Positions 58,101 to 64,000 of a DNA stretch of 64,000 nt are shown here, in pieces. The position numbers and the translations under genes are program-made. Every line of letters begins with the position of its first letter. The stretch's first letter is position 1. Under the pieces are notes generated by a model. The model was not told the origin of the DNA. It was given only the letters and a program-made list of their open reading frames with translations, and searched no databases. Source of the DNA: Paludibacteraceae bacterium (lineage in GTDB: Bacteria; Bacteroidota; Bacteroidia; Bacteroidales; Paludibacteraceae). The stretch is taken from assembly GCA_905233375.1 (NCBI GenBank), contig CAJOEJ010000007.1, positions 1 through 64,000 of the forward strand, in the 5' to 3' direction.

Positions 58101-59730
58101 CGACAACGATAGCGCGAACCTGATCAACGTAGCTGCCAAGCCGTTCGCTCTCAACGAGCTCACTCCGGCGACTACCTACACCTTCGCTGTACGTGCTATC
58201 TGTGCAGAGGGTGACACCAGTGCATGGAGTAAGGCTGCCAAGTTTGTAACGGAGTGCGATATCATTTCGTTGGCAAACGGTAACTACATCCAAGACTTCG
58301 AGGATGCAGACGCCACCACTTACAATGCGGAAGGTAATGTTCCTGCATGCTGGTTGAACGGTGGTAACTCCACTTATCCGGATCCGCACGTAGTCCTCAA
58401 GGGCGGTTCGTATGCTTACACGCATTCGGGCAACCAGACACTGAACTTCTGCGGTTCGTCTAATAGTAACAGCTATGCGGCTCTGCCGTTGTTCCTTGAG
58501 CAACTGAACAAGACGCAAATCAGCTTCTGGATGCAGACTGAAAATGCAACCAATGGTGAACTGACGATCGGTTACATCACCGCAAGCGATGCAGGCGACT
58601 TCTCGACCTATGTAGCTATTGATACGTTTGAGAACCATAACAGCACAATGGTACAGCGTGAAGCTATGCTGAAAGCTATGCCGGCTGAGGCTTCCCGTAT
58701 CGTATTCCGTTGGCAGTGGACAGGTTCGTCTTACTACTCCTGCTGTATCGACAGCGTAGTGGTATCGCTGATTCCTGCTTGCCCGAAGACCACCGGTCTC
58801 GAGTTGGTTGAGGCTGCTGATATCTTCGCAACCCTCGCTTGGAATGCAGAAGAGGACGTAACATGGGAATACGGTTTCGTAGTTGATACCGTAGCCGGCT
58901 TCGTTCCTGCTGACGCAGACTTCACCTTCACCACTATGGTCAATGAGGCTACCATCAACGCACTTGAACCGGAAACGGCTTACCTGTTCTTCGTTCGCAA
59001 GGTATGCGGTGAGGACAAGAGCGAGATCGTCTACAAGTCCTTCTCCACCATCATGCTGGCAGAGGCTCTGCCGTACGATGATGACTTCGAGAACGGTAAC
59101 AGCTGGAAGCTCATCAACGGTTCCTGCACCAACGCTTGGACAGTAGGTACTGCGGCTACCGAAAGCGGTAACGCACTCTATATCTCCAACGACGGCGGTA
59201 CGACCTATGCGTACACAGTAGCTGGCACCAATATGGTTTACGCTGCGAAGGCATTCCACTTCGACAAGGCTGGCAGCTACACCGTATCGTACGATTGGCA
59301 GGCTAACGGTGAGTCGAACTATGACTACCTCCGCGTAGCTATCGTTCCTGCTACCGTTGAGCTCGTTGCAGGTTCTTCGAAACTGAGCACCTTCACATCT
59401 ACCGGTCTCCCGGCAGGATGGATTGCAGCCGATGGCGGTTCGCAACTGAACCTCAGCACTGCATGGCAGAACAAGGAGGTAGTTGTCGAGGACATCGTTC
59501 CGGGTTACTACCAGTTCGTATTCGCTTGGTATAATGACAATAGTGGCGGTGCTCAGAGTCCGGCTGCTGTGGATAACCTCCACATCCAGCACCTCGGTTT
59601 CCCGACCGCTATCGGCAACATCGAAGGCGAAGGCACGCAGGCTGTCAAGTTCATCCGCAACGACCAGGTTTATATCCTCATCAACGGCGTTGTTTATAAC
59701 ATCACCGGTCAGAAAGTGGAGTTGAAATAA
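52171..59730 (+). CDS. Giant secreted multi-domain surface protein 2
   Basis: This 2519-residue protein has a signal peptide (MRKITQKWAFLMMTLVCLVGLSQVVTA). A first beta domain of ~180 residues differs from the rest (SYYHYSYTQQLFTADEI). Then Fn3-like domains (typical end W-x-x-x-x-F-K-T) alternate with about eight jelly-roll modules (IPYAENFNAG, LPYEDGFEDGLNW, LPYDDDFENGNSW, each with Y-I-S-N-D-G-G). The shared C-terminal domain (KFIRNDQVYILINGVVYNITGQK) ends it. It is a relative of the preceding giant and has its own promoter and terminator. Probably surface-attached; ligand unknown. Confidence 0.85.
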   Translation: MRKITQKWAFLMMTLVCLVGLSQVVTAQTCVEIGEGTSANSGSLPVASYYHYSYTQQLFTADEIEQNPGNIVSIGFQYNNASSMTRKISIFMANTDEEAFGTNFLRDDLEEVLSPTVVTFSNDDDWVVIELENSFAYTGENLLVAIYMEQSAEETLYSSGSRFLTFSSTGMARYKQSDSQFTLGADNAPSDAGTSVSYRTNTQLCFSAGGSGVIPCDKPSGIEASDITAHQAVLTWGAGSGVYNVEYKKSTDNEWTSLLSGTTLFTATLSDLDPNTAYQARVQSVCAGNVDHPVSSWKSVSFKTLIGIPYAENFNAGSTIPTGWTQKSGLLTDILSGSASLSSGSGWSVSTTTCANFTSNHLYHNVYGSSKKQWIVFPRIPMEDNTQLTFDIAITRSSCAEKTPGAQDDDKFVVLISTDSLATWTILRQWDNAGSAYVFDDISNTGEEVAIDLSAYAGQNAHLALYVESTSGPTTGAGDNYFHIDNILIDYIPRCLKPTDLKAENITTNQAELSWTANSEENEWTLQYKKSEEEAWQSINVTENPYTLDNLDSYTAYDFRVAAVCDYIDDFGTSKYSSEVSFKTNAAAPFSEAFTSLPADWKRYSVLYESIAAGEDTLANHAVSSGWSVSTGNGVYGVNHLKLLVSGESTKNWIVSPFIEMNDAAMQLTFDLALTKSSGTLTPAEAGQQDDDKFSVLVTADGGETWEELYVRDNVTSADSYDNINCSADGQIVKVDLSEFTESTIAIAFYGESTVSGGSNYLHIRNLNIDTIPSCEKPMGLMVSAVSSSDATLTWDEAEDATWAYGIVANPAADFVPADEDFTATTEEYLVTIDTLSENTPYLFFIRRACDGSNSEYISRLFMTEQTPAALPYEDGFEDGLNWVLINGDLTNQWVLGEAVNNGGTHSLYISNDGGTSNAYTNNEGALVYATKTFNFDEAGTYAVSFDWKAYGESSYDLLCVALVPDGTQVETSGSVSGQWTVLPTGWTALHEGVKLNLQSSWQHSSYELNIENEGIYKVVMVWRNDGSTGTTPPAAVDNFSIVRLLCPAPTELSEVAETATINSVQIDWVPGSESNWLIQYKKATAEDWILFDGDVTTPPFTLTGLEASSTYNIRVAAWCDPTDSLSASDWSSAITVTTACDVITSFPYSENFDGITGTTSGSTNVLPVCWSAINTTTYSSYAGYPNAYNGSSYAASGSNALRFYSYAYSSTYDPQDQYAILPEMEGISGLRMKFAARAYSTGSSYDATFTVGVMSDPTDTATFVPVATMEPAGTAYESFEVKFNTYEGTGKYIAIKMLAADLIEDDYIHGVHIDNIVIDLIPDCVEPASIQVVEVTTNSVKFNCVAAAEGDSLSYAIGLPGVEPTEYTGVEANPVIVEGLEGSSEYVIYLRTECATSHSINISAVFQTKQVAVDMGSSFFEDFEGPNTWYGFNTAANAWVRGEAAHNGEGTHALYVSNDGGETNGYAKSGPGIIYGAKLLNIEGGSYVFQFDWRAKGEGTSTLYDYMRAALVPATAELVAGSTVPTGFGGTTLPEGCIAIDNSQALNQSDTWQTLTSDEVTVPAGTYYLAFGWKWDSSGGSDPAAAVDNIRINKVLCGKPGTPTIEKANITSTSAEIAWLAEEGQTEWILAMDTIAAFNKDSVDLQTVVTTNPYLAENLLPEHTYYVYVRAICGENFSAWSARASFKTAKACQKPDGLEVSAITDSSAVVTWNTYGQSAFRLTYGIGSTYTDSVDVTGGSYTITGLDENTSYKVKVASSCDETQWSTAKTFKTACSAIAAVVENFDGITGSTSSNVLPDCWSYINTGSTYGYLPTAYAGATYANSGTNSLRFYSYASSSYADQYAILPAVNDLNTLRMKFNARKYSASYEGIIVVGIMTDPTDVATFEVIDTIQPAGVAYEPFLVSFGEYAGEGKYVALKSPLPVTSSYNGSYIDDIEMEAIPSCLEPTALEVSNIATTGATLDWTSSASEWQIMLDNDSANLINVAAKPFALNELTPATTYTFAVRAICAEGDTSAWSKAAKFVTECDIISLANGNYIQDFEDADATTYNAEGNVPACWLNGGNSTYPDPHVVLKGGSYAYTHSGNQTLNFCGSSNSNSYAALPLFLEQLNKTQISFWMQTENATNGELTIGYITASDAGDFSTYVAIDTFENHNSTMVQREAMLKAMPAEASRIVFRWQWTGSSYYSCCIDSVVVSLIPACPKTTGLELVEAADIFATLAWNAEEDVTWEYGFVVDTVAGFVPADADFTFTTMVNEATINALEPETAYLFFVRKVCGEDKSEIVYKSFSTIMLAEALPYDDDFENGNSWKLINGSCTNAWTVGTAATESGNALYISNDGGTTYAYTVAGTNMVYAAKAFHFDKAGSYTVSYDWQANGESNYDYLRVAIVPATVELVAGSSKLSTFTSTGLPAGWIAADGGSQLNLSTAWQNKEVVVEDIVPGYYQFVFAWYNDNSGGAQSPAAVDNLHIQHLGFPTAIGNIEGEGTQAVKFIRNDQVYILINGVVYNITGQKVELK

Positions 59731-59768
59731 CCTCTCTCGTACATCGTATTCCGATACGTTGTACCCAC

Positions 59769-59798
59769 AAAAAGGGCTGCCCTCGGGTAGCCCTTTTT
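59769..59798 (+). terminator. Intrinsic terminator
   Basis: A 10-bp stem AAAAAGGGCT/AGCCCTTTTT, loop GCCCTCGGGT (itself able to pair). Confidence 0.9.
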
Positions 59799-59872
59799 GC
59801 ATACCCATTTTACACCGTTTTGTGAAAATTGCTTTACAAAAAACAGAAAAAACGACGAAAATGTAACAAAAA

Positions 59873-59904
59873 TTTGCATAATTGAGTTTTTTTTTGTAAT
59901 TTTG
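59873..59904 (+). promoter_or_regulatory. Promoter for the outer-membrane protein operon
   Basis: -33 TTTG (59873-59876, TTTGCATAATTG), 20-nt spacer, -7 TAATTTTG (59897-59904). Confidence 0.8.
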
Positions 59905-59934
59905 CCGCCCAATTACGTTTAAATTGCCCGCGAA

Positions 59935-60897
59935 GTGCAGAAAAGGTTATTATACATAGTATCATTCGTGCTCATCAGCGCATATACATATGCGCATACG
60001 GATTTGAGTCCGGAGCTCACGCATTTCGTCGCTTTACACGGCGATGCGGGCTATTCCACCCTGCTGCATTCGATCAAGGGGCAACCGCCCGCAACGGGTC
60101 TGGATGCCAATATCGGTATCGACTACCGTCTGCAATACAACAACTTCCTCTTCTCCGTCGGAGCGGAGGGCATGTACGAACTCAATGCCAATCTTATCGG
60201 TCAGTTGACCGAGACGATACCGATGCTGGATACCGAAGGAGAGCAGTTCGACATGCAGGTCCAAGTGGACAAATCCCGCGACCTCACCCATATGGCGAAC
60301 GTCAATATACCGATTCTTTTCGGAGGCGAGTGGAAACGGTTCTATTTTATGGTGGGTCCGAAAGTGTCGCTTAATCTGTACGGCGCCACTTCATCGACCG
60401 CCCAGGTGACCACCTATGGCGTCTATGACCGCTATTACGATGACTTCTACAATATGGAGAACCATCAGTTCGTATCGGGACAGCAGATGTCCAGCGCCAC
60501 CCTCCCCGTCAAGTGGAACCTCAACGTGATGGCACACCTGGAGATAGGCGGACGTATCGGACATATGTTCCGGCACAAGCAGTTCCGCCTCAACCCCGAC
60601 AAAGTACGCATGTATCTGGCGGGATACGCCGATTTCGGACTGCTCAACCTCCTGAACCACAAGAACGGCAATCCGCTGTTCACCTACAAAGAGACCGACG
60701 AAGGCGTGAAGTTCTTTATCCAACCGCTGTTCACCAGCGACTTGGCAAACGGCGTCACGCTGAGAAACCTCAACGTGGGAATCAAATTTACTGTAGCGTT
60801 TGAAATGCCGAAACACGGCAAATCATATATTTATGACTACAACCGCGTCAAGAGTGACTTCCTCAAACGCGGAGGAAACCAAGGTATAAAACAATAA
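59935..60897 (+). CDS. Outer-membrane beta-barrel protein
   Basis: This 320-residue protein uses GTG at 59935; the signal peptide QKRLLYIVSFVLISAYTYA supports this start. The mature protein has alternating strands with aromatic girdles (IDYRLQYNNFLFSVGAEGMYEL, VNIPILFGGEWKRFYFMVGPKVSLNL, LEIGGRIGHMF). The pattern matches the barrel part of the next protein, so the two are probably related. It lies 4 nt before that gene in one operon. Confidence 0.78.
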   Translation: MQKRLLYIVSFVLISAYTYAHTDLSPELTHFVALHGDAGYSTLLHSIKGQPPATGLDANIGIDYRLQYNNFLFSVGAEGMYELNANLIGQLTETIPMLDTEGEQFDMQVQVDKSRDLTHMANVNIPILFGGEWKRFYFMVGPKVSLNLYGATSSTAQVTTYGVYDRYYDDFYNMENHQFVSGQQMSSATLPVKWNLNVMAHLEIGGRIGHMFRHKQFRLNPDKVRMYLAGYADFGLLNLLNHKNGNPLFTYKETDEGVKFFIQPLFTSDLANGVTLRNLNVGIKFTVAFEMPKHGKSYIYDYNRVKSDFLKRGGNQGIKQ

Positions 60898-60901
60898 GCG
60901 T

Positions 60902-63178
60902 ATGAAACGTATTCTGTATATTATTCTGTTCGCATTGGGTTTGACAGCCGTAGCCCCTATGGCTTCGACAGTGGACAACCGTATCGCTGCTGCGTACGCA
61001 GTGGATGCCAAGGCAAAAGCCAAGGCGCAAAAGGAGAAAGAGAAGCAGAAGGCTGCCGCTGAGAAAGCGAAAGCCAAAGCAGCTGCGGAGAAAGCAAGAG
61101 CCAAGGCAAAAGCCAAAGCCGATGCCGACAAAGCCAAAGCAGCCGCCCAGAAGGAGAAAGAAAAAGCGAAAGCGCAAAAGGACAAGCAGAAGCAGAAAGC
61201 GGCTGCGGAGAAAGCAAGAGCCAAGGCGAAAGCCAACACCAGACCGGCATCCGACTCCAAAGCCAAGGCAAAAGCCAAAGCAGCTCCCAAACAGGCGCCC
61301 GAACTGAGTGCGGCAGAAGAGAAAGAGCAATACATGCAGCAGGTAGCCGCTATCGAGAAGAACAACAAGCGCGTGCTGGCGTACCTCAACCGTGACATCA
61401 ACCACCGTCTCGGTTTTTGGGGACAGGTCGGCTACAGCAACCTGTTCACCAAAGGCATCCAGTACGATGCTCCGTCTGCTGCCGGTCTGAACCCCACGGG
61501 ATTCATGAACAACGACAAAGGTTTCGTCGGCGGAGGTCTCGGTCTGGGATACCAGCTGCGTTACCAGCAGTTCCTGTTCACCGTAGGCGCGGAATTCAAT
61601 TTCTACAATTCGAATATGGGTATCTCAAACCAGGCAGACGGCTCGTACCAACTGCACTACGGCATGAACCCGTATCCGAAGACGATGACCTATTATTATG
61701 ATTTCACGAAGCTGAATGACCGTCTGATCGGGGGCTTCGCCCAACTGCCTTTGCTGTTCGGTATGGAGCTCAAGAGCATTCCGCTGTTCTGGCAGGCAGG
61801 TGTCAAGGTCGGCGTCGGCGTGATGGGTCAGTCGACCATCACGGGTACGATGACCACCACGATCGAGGACAAGGAGCTCATTGAGGGCATGGCGGATATG
61901 TACAGCCACACGCTGGTAACGGGTCAGGACTTCAGCCGTCCGGCGAGCAAAGCCAATTTCGGCCTCAACGTAGCTGCTACCGCAGAAGCCGGTGTTAATC
62001 TGGACCAATGGATCAACGCGGCTCCCAAGCTGCGCGTATCCGTATTCGCGGACTACGGCGTACTCAATGTACAGAAATACGTTCCCGTTACGGGTGCGCA
62101 GGATATCCCGACGCAGATGATGGTAGCAGCCAACCCGCTGGAGTTCCCGACCACTTCGTCGTTGGCGACCACCTCGTCAAAGGATGCCAAGGTCAACCCG
62201 TTCCTGGTGGGCGTCAAACTCGCCGTCTGGTTCAACCTGCCGCGCAAACAGCTCGTTGTGGGCGACATGCCGCCCAAGCCGCAGCCGCGTCTGGGTATCT
62301 ACGCATATGACGACGAGTCCATGGCTTCGCTCGGCGGTGTAACCGTAGAGGTGACCGAGATAGCAACGGACAAGGCGAAGAAAAAGAACACCAACAAGCA
62401 AGGTCAGTTGAAGGTCGGCCGTGTACCCGAAGGCGAATACCGCGTATCGGCTACCAAACTCGGCTACTTCCCGTCCGATACGATTATGCACATGGTGGAG
62501 GAGTTCACGTACGACACCATCCGTGTACCGCTCAAGCGTATTCCTGCACCAATCATCTACACATTGTGCATGAATATCTACGACGTGGAGACCGAGCAAC
62601 CGATAGAAGCCAATGTACGTCTGACGGCGATGAACGACACCGTCACCCTGTACACGGCGCAGTCGGCGGACGACGGATTTGTGGAGACCCCGCTCACCGA
62701 AGGCAGCTATATCGCCCACCTGACCAGTCAGGGCTATATGCCGAAAGACGATACGCTCCACTTCGTGCGTGATACGTTCGACCTCTATATGCAGCATATC
62801 AAGGAAGGTATAAAAGTGAAGATCGAGAACCTCTTCTTCGCAACGAACAAGACCTATATCCTGCCACAGTCCGAGCAGGCGATGTCCGACCTGGCGAACT
62901 TCCTGTTAGAGAACCCGTCCGTCACCATCCACATCACCGGTCACACCGATGCAGTGGGTTCGGATGAGGCGAACCAGATTCTGTCCGAAGGTCGTGCCAA
63001 TGCCGTCCGTGCAGACCTCATCCAACGCGGCGTAGCGCCTGAGCGTATCACCGCTGAAGGTAAGGGTGAGCGTGAGCATGTTGCCGACAACGACACCGAA
63101 GAGGGACGTCAGCTCAACCGCCGTGTTGAATTCACTATCACCAGTACAGGTGACGAAGATATACAGCAGGTATATTAA
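60902..63178 (+). CDS. OmpA-family protein with Lys/Ala-rich region, barrel and CarboxypepD_reg-like domains
   Basis: This 758-residue protein has, in order: a signal segment (~1-20), a Lys/Ala/Glu-rich helical region (~36-140, heptad-like AAAEKAKAKA units), a beta-barrel (~155-450; LGYQLRYQQFLFTVGAEFNFY), two carboxypeptidase-regulatory-like beta domains (~460-640), and an OmpA-C peptidoglycan-binding domain (~640-758; ITGHTDAVGSDEANQILSEGRANAV, LNRRVEF). It should anchor the outer membrane to the wall. The Lys/Ala region is TolA-like in composition and may reach through the periplasm. Co-transcribed with the upstream barrel. Confidence 0.88.
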   Translation: MKRILYIILFALGLTAVAPMASTVDNRIAAAYAVDAKAKAKAQKEKEKQKAAAEKAKAKAAAEKARAKAKAKADADKAKAAAQKEKEKAKAQKDKQKQKAAAEKARAKAKANTRPASDSKAKAKAKAAPKQAPELSAAEEKEQYMQQVAAIEKNNKRVLAYLNRDINHRLGFWGQVGYSNLFTKGIQYDAPSAAGLNPTGFMNNDKGFVGGGLGLGYQLRYQQFLFTVGAEFNFYNSNMGISNQADGSYQLHYGMNPYPKTMTYYYDFTKLNDRLIGGFAQLPLLFGMELKSIPLFWQAGVKVGVGVMGQSTITGTMTTTIEDKELIEGMADMYSHTLVTGQDFSRPASKANFGLNVAATAEAGVNLDQWINAAPKLRVSVFADYGVLNVQKYVPVTGAQDIPTQMMVAANPLEFPTTSSLATTSSKDAKVNPFLVGVKLAVWFNLPRKQLVVGDMPPKPQPRLGIYAYDDESMASLGGVTVEVTEIATDKAKKKNTNKQGQLKVGRVPEGEYRVSATKLGYFPSDTIMHMVEEFTYDTIRVPLKRIPAPIIYTLCMNIYDVETEQPIEANVRLTAMNDTVTLYTAQSADDGFVETPLTEGSYIAHLTSQGYMPKDDTLHFVRDTFDLYMQHIKEGIKVKIENLFFATNKTYILPQSEQAMSDLANFLLENPSVTIHITGHTDAVGSDEANQILSEGRANAVRADLIQRGVAPERITAEGKGEREHVADNDTEEGRQLNRRVEFTITSTGDEDIQQVY

Positions 63179-63236
63179 AGTTGATAGTTGAAAGTTGAAA
63201 GAAGTCGGCTAGTTTAAAGTTAAAAGTTTAAAGTTT
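63178..63236 (+). repeat. Heptanucleotide microsatellite (TTGAAAG type)
   Basis: AGTTGATAGTTGAAAGTTGA, then GTTTAAAGTTAAAAGTTTAA units, fill the whole gap to the next ATG; the same family as 2773-2833. Confidence 0.8.
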
Positions 63237-64000
63237 ATGAGGAAACTCCTCACATACATATTAATTCTGACGAGTGTGCTTGCGTGGGCGCAGAACGGTA
63301 GCACGATTGCTTCCGGCATCCCCTATGAGTGCGGGTTCGAGGAGAGCGAGAACCTGACACCGTGGAAGTTCAACGCCGGCACGACGAACACCGCCGACCA
63401 ATGGATGGTAGGTACCGCTGTACACAGCGAGGGCAAACGCGCCCTGTTCGTGTCCTCCGACGGCGCGAACCCCAGCTACAGCAACCATCCCAATGTGGTG
63501 GTGTCGTATCTGCGGTACAAGTTCCCAACCACCCCGGAGGGTGTAACCGGACACTATGACGTCAGTTTTGACTGGAAGGGTGTGGGAGACAGCACGCTCT
63601 CCCGGCTCTACGTCATGCTCTGCCCGGAGCAACAGCTGACCACCCCCAACTCGCCCTATAACCTCAGCAATATCGTCTCGCTCAAGAACGGCAATGCCAA
63701 ATTGTCCAATGACGCTGAGAGACAATGCTCCAAGCTGGGTGAGTCGGGTGAGAAATTCGTCTGCGGCAGCGAGACGTGGCAGAACGTGACGCTGACAGAG
63801 GATGTAAAGATTGCATCCCTCTATTCGACCCAGAACTGGGTGATCATGCTCATTTGGGTAAACAACTACAAGGATACGGCTGCCCTCGAGCGTTCCGCTA
63901 TCGCCATTGATAATTTCCAGATCAACTCGACCGCGGTCAAGAAACCGACCAACGTCAATGTCATCCCGCAATGCGAGGATTCGACGATGCTCGTCACCTG
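63237..64000 (+). CDS. Secreted jelly-roll surface protein, 3'-truncated by the window
   Basis: The frame opens at ATG 63237 with signal peptide MRKLLTYILILTSVLAWA and runs open to the window end (about 254 codons). The first domain (IPYECGFEESENLTPWKF, HSEGKRALFVSSDG, GHYDVSFDWKGVGDSTL, AIAIDNFQI) matches the jelly-roll modules of the two giant proteins, and an Fn3-like start follows (KKPTNVNVIPQCEDSTMLVT). It is therefore a third member of this surface family. Confidence 0.8.
   Translation, partial: MRKLLTYILILTSVLAWAQNGSTIASGIPYECGFEESENLTPWKFNAGTTNTADQWMVGTAVHSEGKRALFVSSDGANPSYSNHPNVVVSYLRYKFPTTPEGVTGHYDVSFDWKGVGDSTLSRLYVMLCPEQQLTTPNSPYNLSNIVSLKNGNAKLSNDAERQCSKLGESGEKFVCGSETWQNVTLTEDVKIASLYSTQNWVIMLIWVNNYKDTAALERSAIAIDNFQINSTAVKKPTNVNVIPQCEDSTMLVT

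Overview
The window looks like chromosome from an order Bacteroidales bacterium, probably an uncultured gut or rumen type. The evidence is: promoters with a -33 TTTG box exactly 20 nt from a -7 TAnnTTTG box, few Shine-Dalgarno sites, Bacteroidota-typical families (GGGtGRT protein, DUF4924, BspA-like surface proteins, rplY-pth and greA-HIT pairs) and many signal-peptide proteins. There is no rRNA, transposase, integrase or cas gene. Two tRNA genes are present: Gln(UUG) and Pro(GGG).

Layout. 1-6130: a GGGtGRT protein, a small barrel-like protein, then a run of five secreted proteins of unknown function, two of them tandem paralogues. 6260-14078: housekeeping genes (tyrS, rplY, pth, an LTA-synthase-like sulfatase, an S4 protein, DUF4924, nth), interrupted by an AAA ATPase and by a structured leader plus tRNA-Gln. 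14164-18953: two BspA-like surface proteins, a lipoprotein and a RhuM/PLD-like fusion. 19058-20662: pckA on the minus strand, followed by about 1 kb of gene-less DNA holding a duplicated 175-bp element, iterons and a repeated inverted-repeat operator in front of a Fic gene.

23048-34103 is an accessory island and the best candidate for an undescribed system. It has four small proteins built from two copies of the same roughly 50-residue module, encoded around a MotB-like membrane protein (cytoplasmic domain, one TM helix, OmpA domain). Next come a RelB-like/PIN toxin-antitoxin pair, a possibly frameshifted small gene, and a translationally coupled set: a voltage-sensor channel without a K+ filter, a pyroglutamyl-peptidase-like cysteine peptidase, a DUF1232 membrane protein and an unknown protein. 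Last are two TIR-Sel1 proteins whose first ~130 nt are almost identical, and a HipA-like kinase/DUF3037 pair. Several of these families occur in anti-phage or stress-response systems; that role is an inference here.

34117-41368 returns to housekeeping (TsaC/Sua5, sugar transferase, xseB, pepO, HIT, greA, miaB, tRNA-Pro), with a 31-codon conserved-looking small gene before greA. 41701-64000 holds two giant secreted proteins (3336 and 2519 aa) made of alternating jelly-roll and Fn3 modules, two outer-membrane proteins (one an OmpA protein with a Lys/Ala-rich stretch), and the start of a third module-type surface protein. The giants and the two BspA-like proteins share a short C-terminal domain that may be a secretion or anchoring signal.

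Two families of short dispersed repeats run through the window: heptanucleotide microsatellites, several inserted in frame in conserved genes, and a roughly 35-nt C-rich/G-rich hairpin placed just after stop codons.
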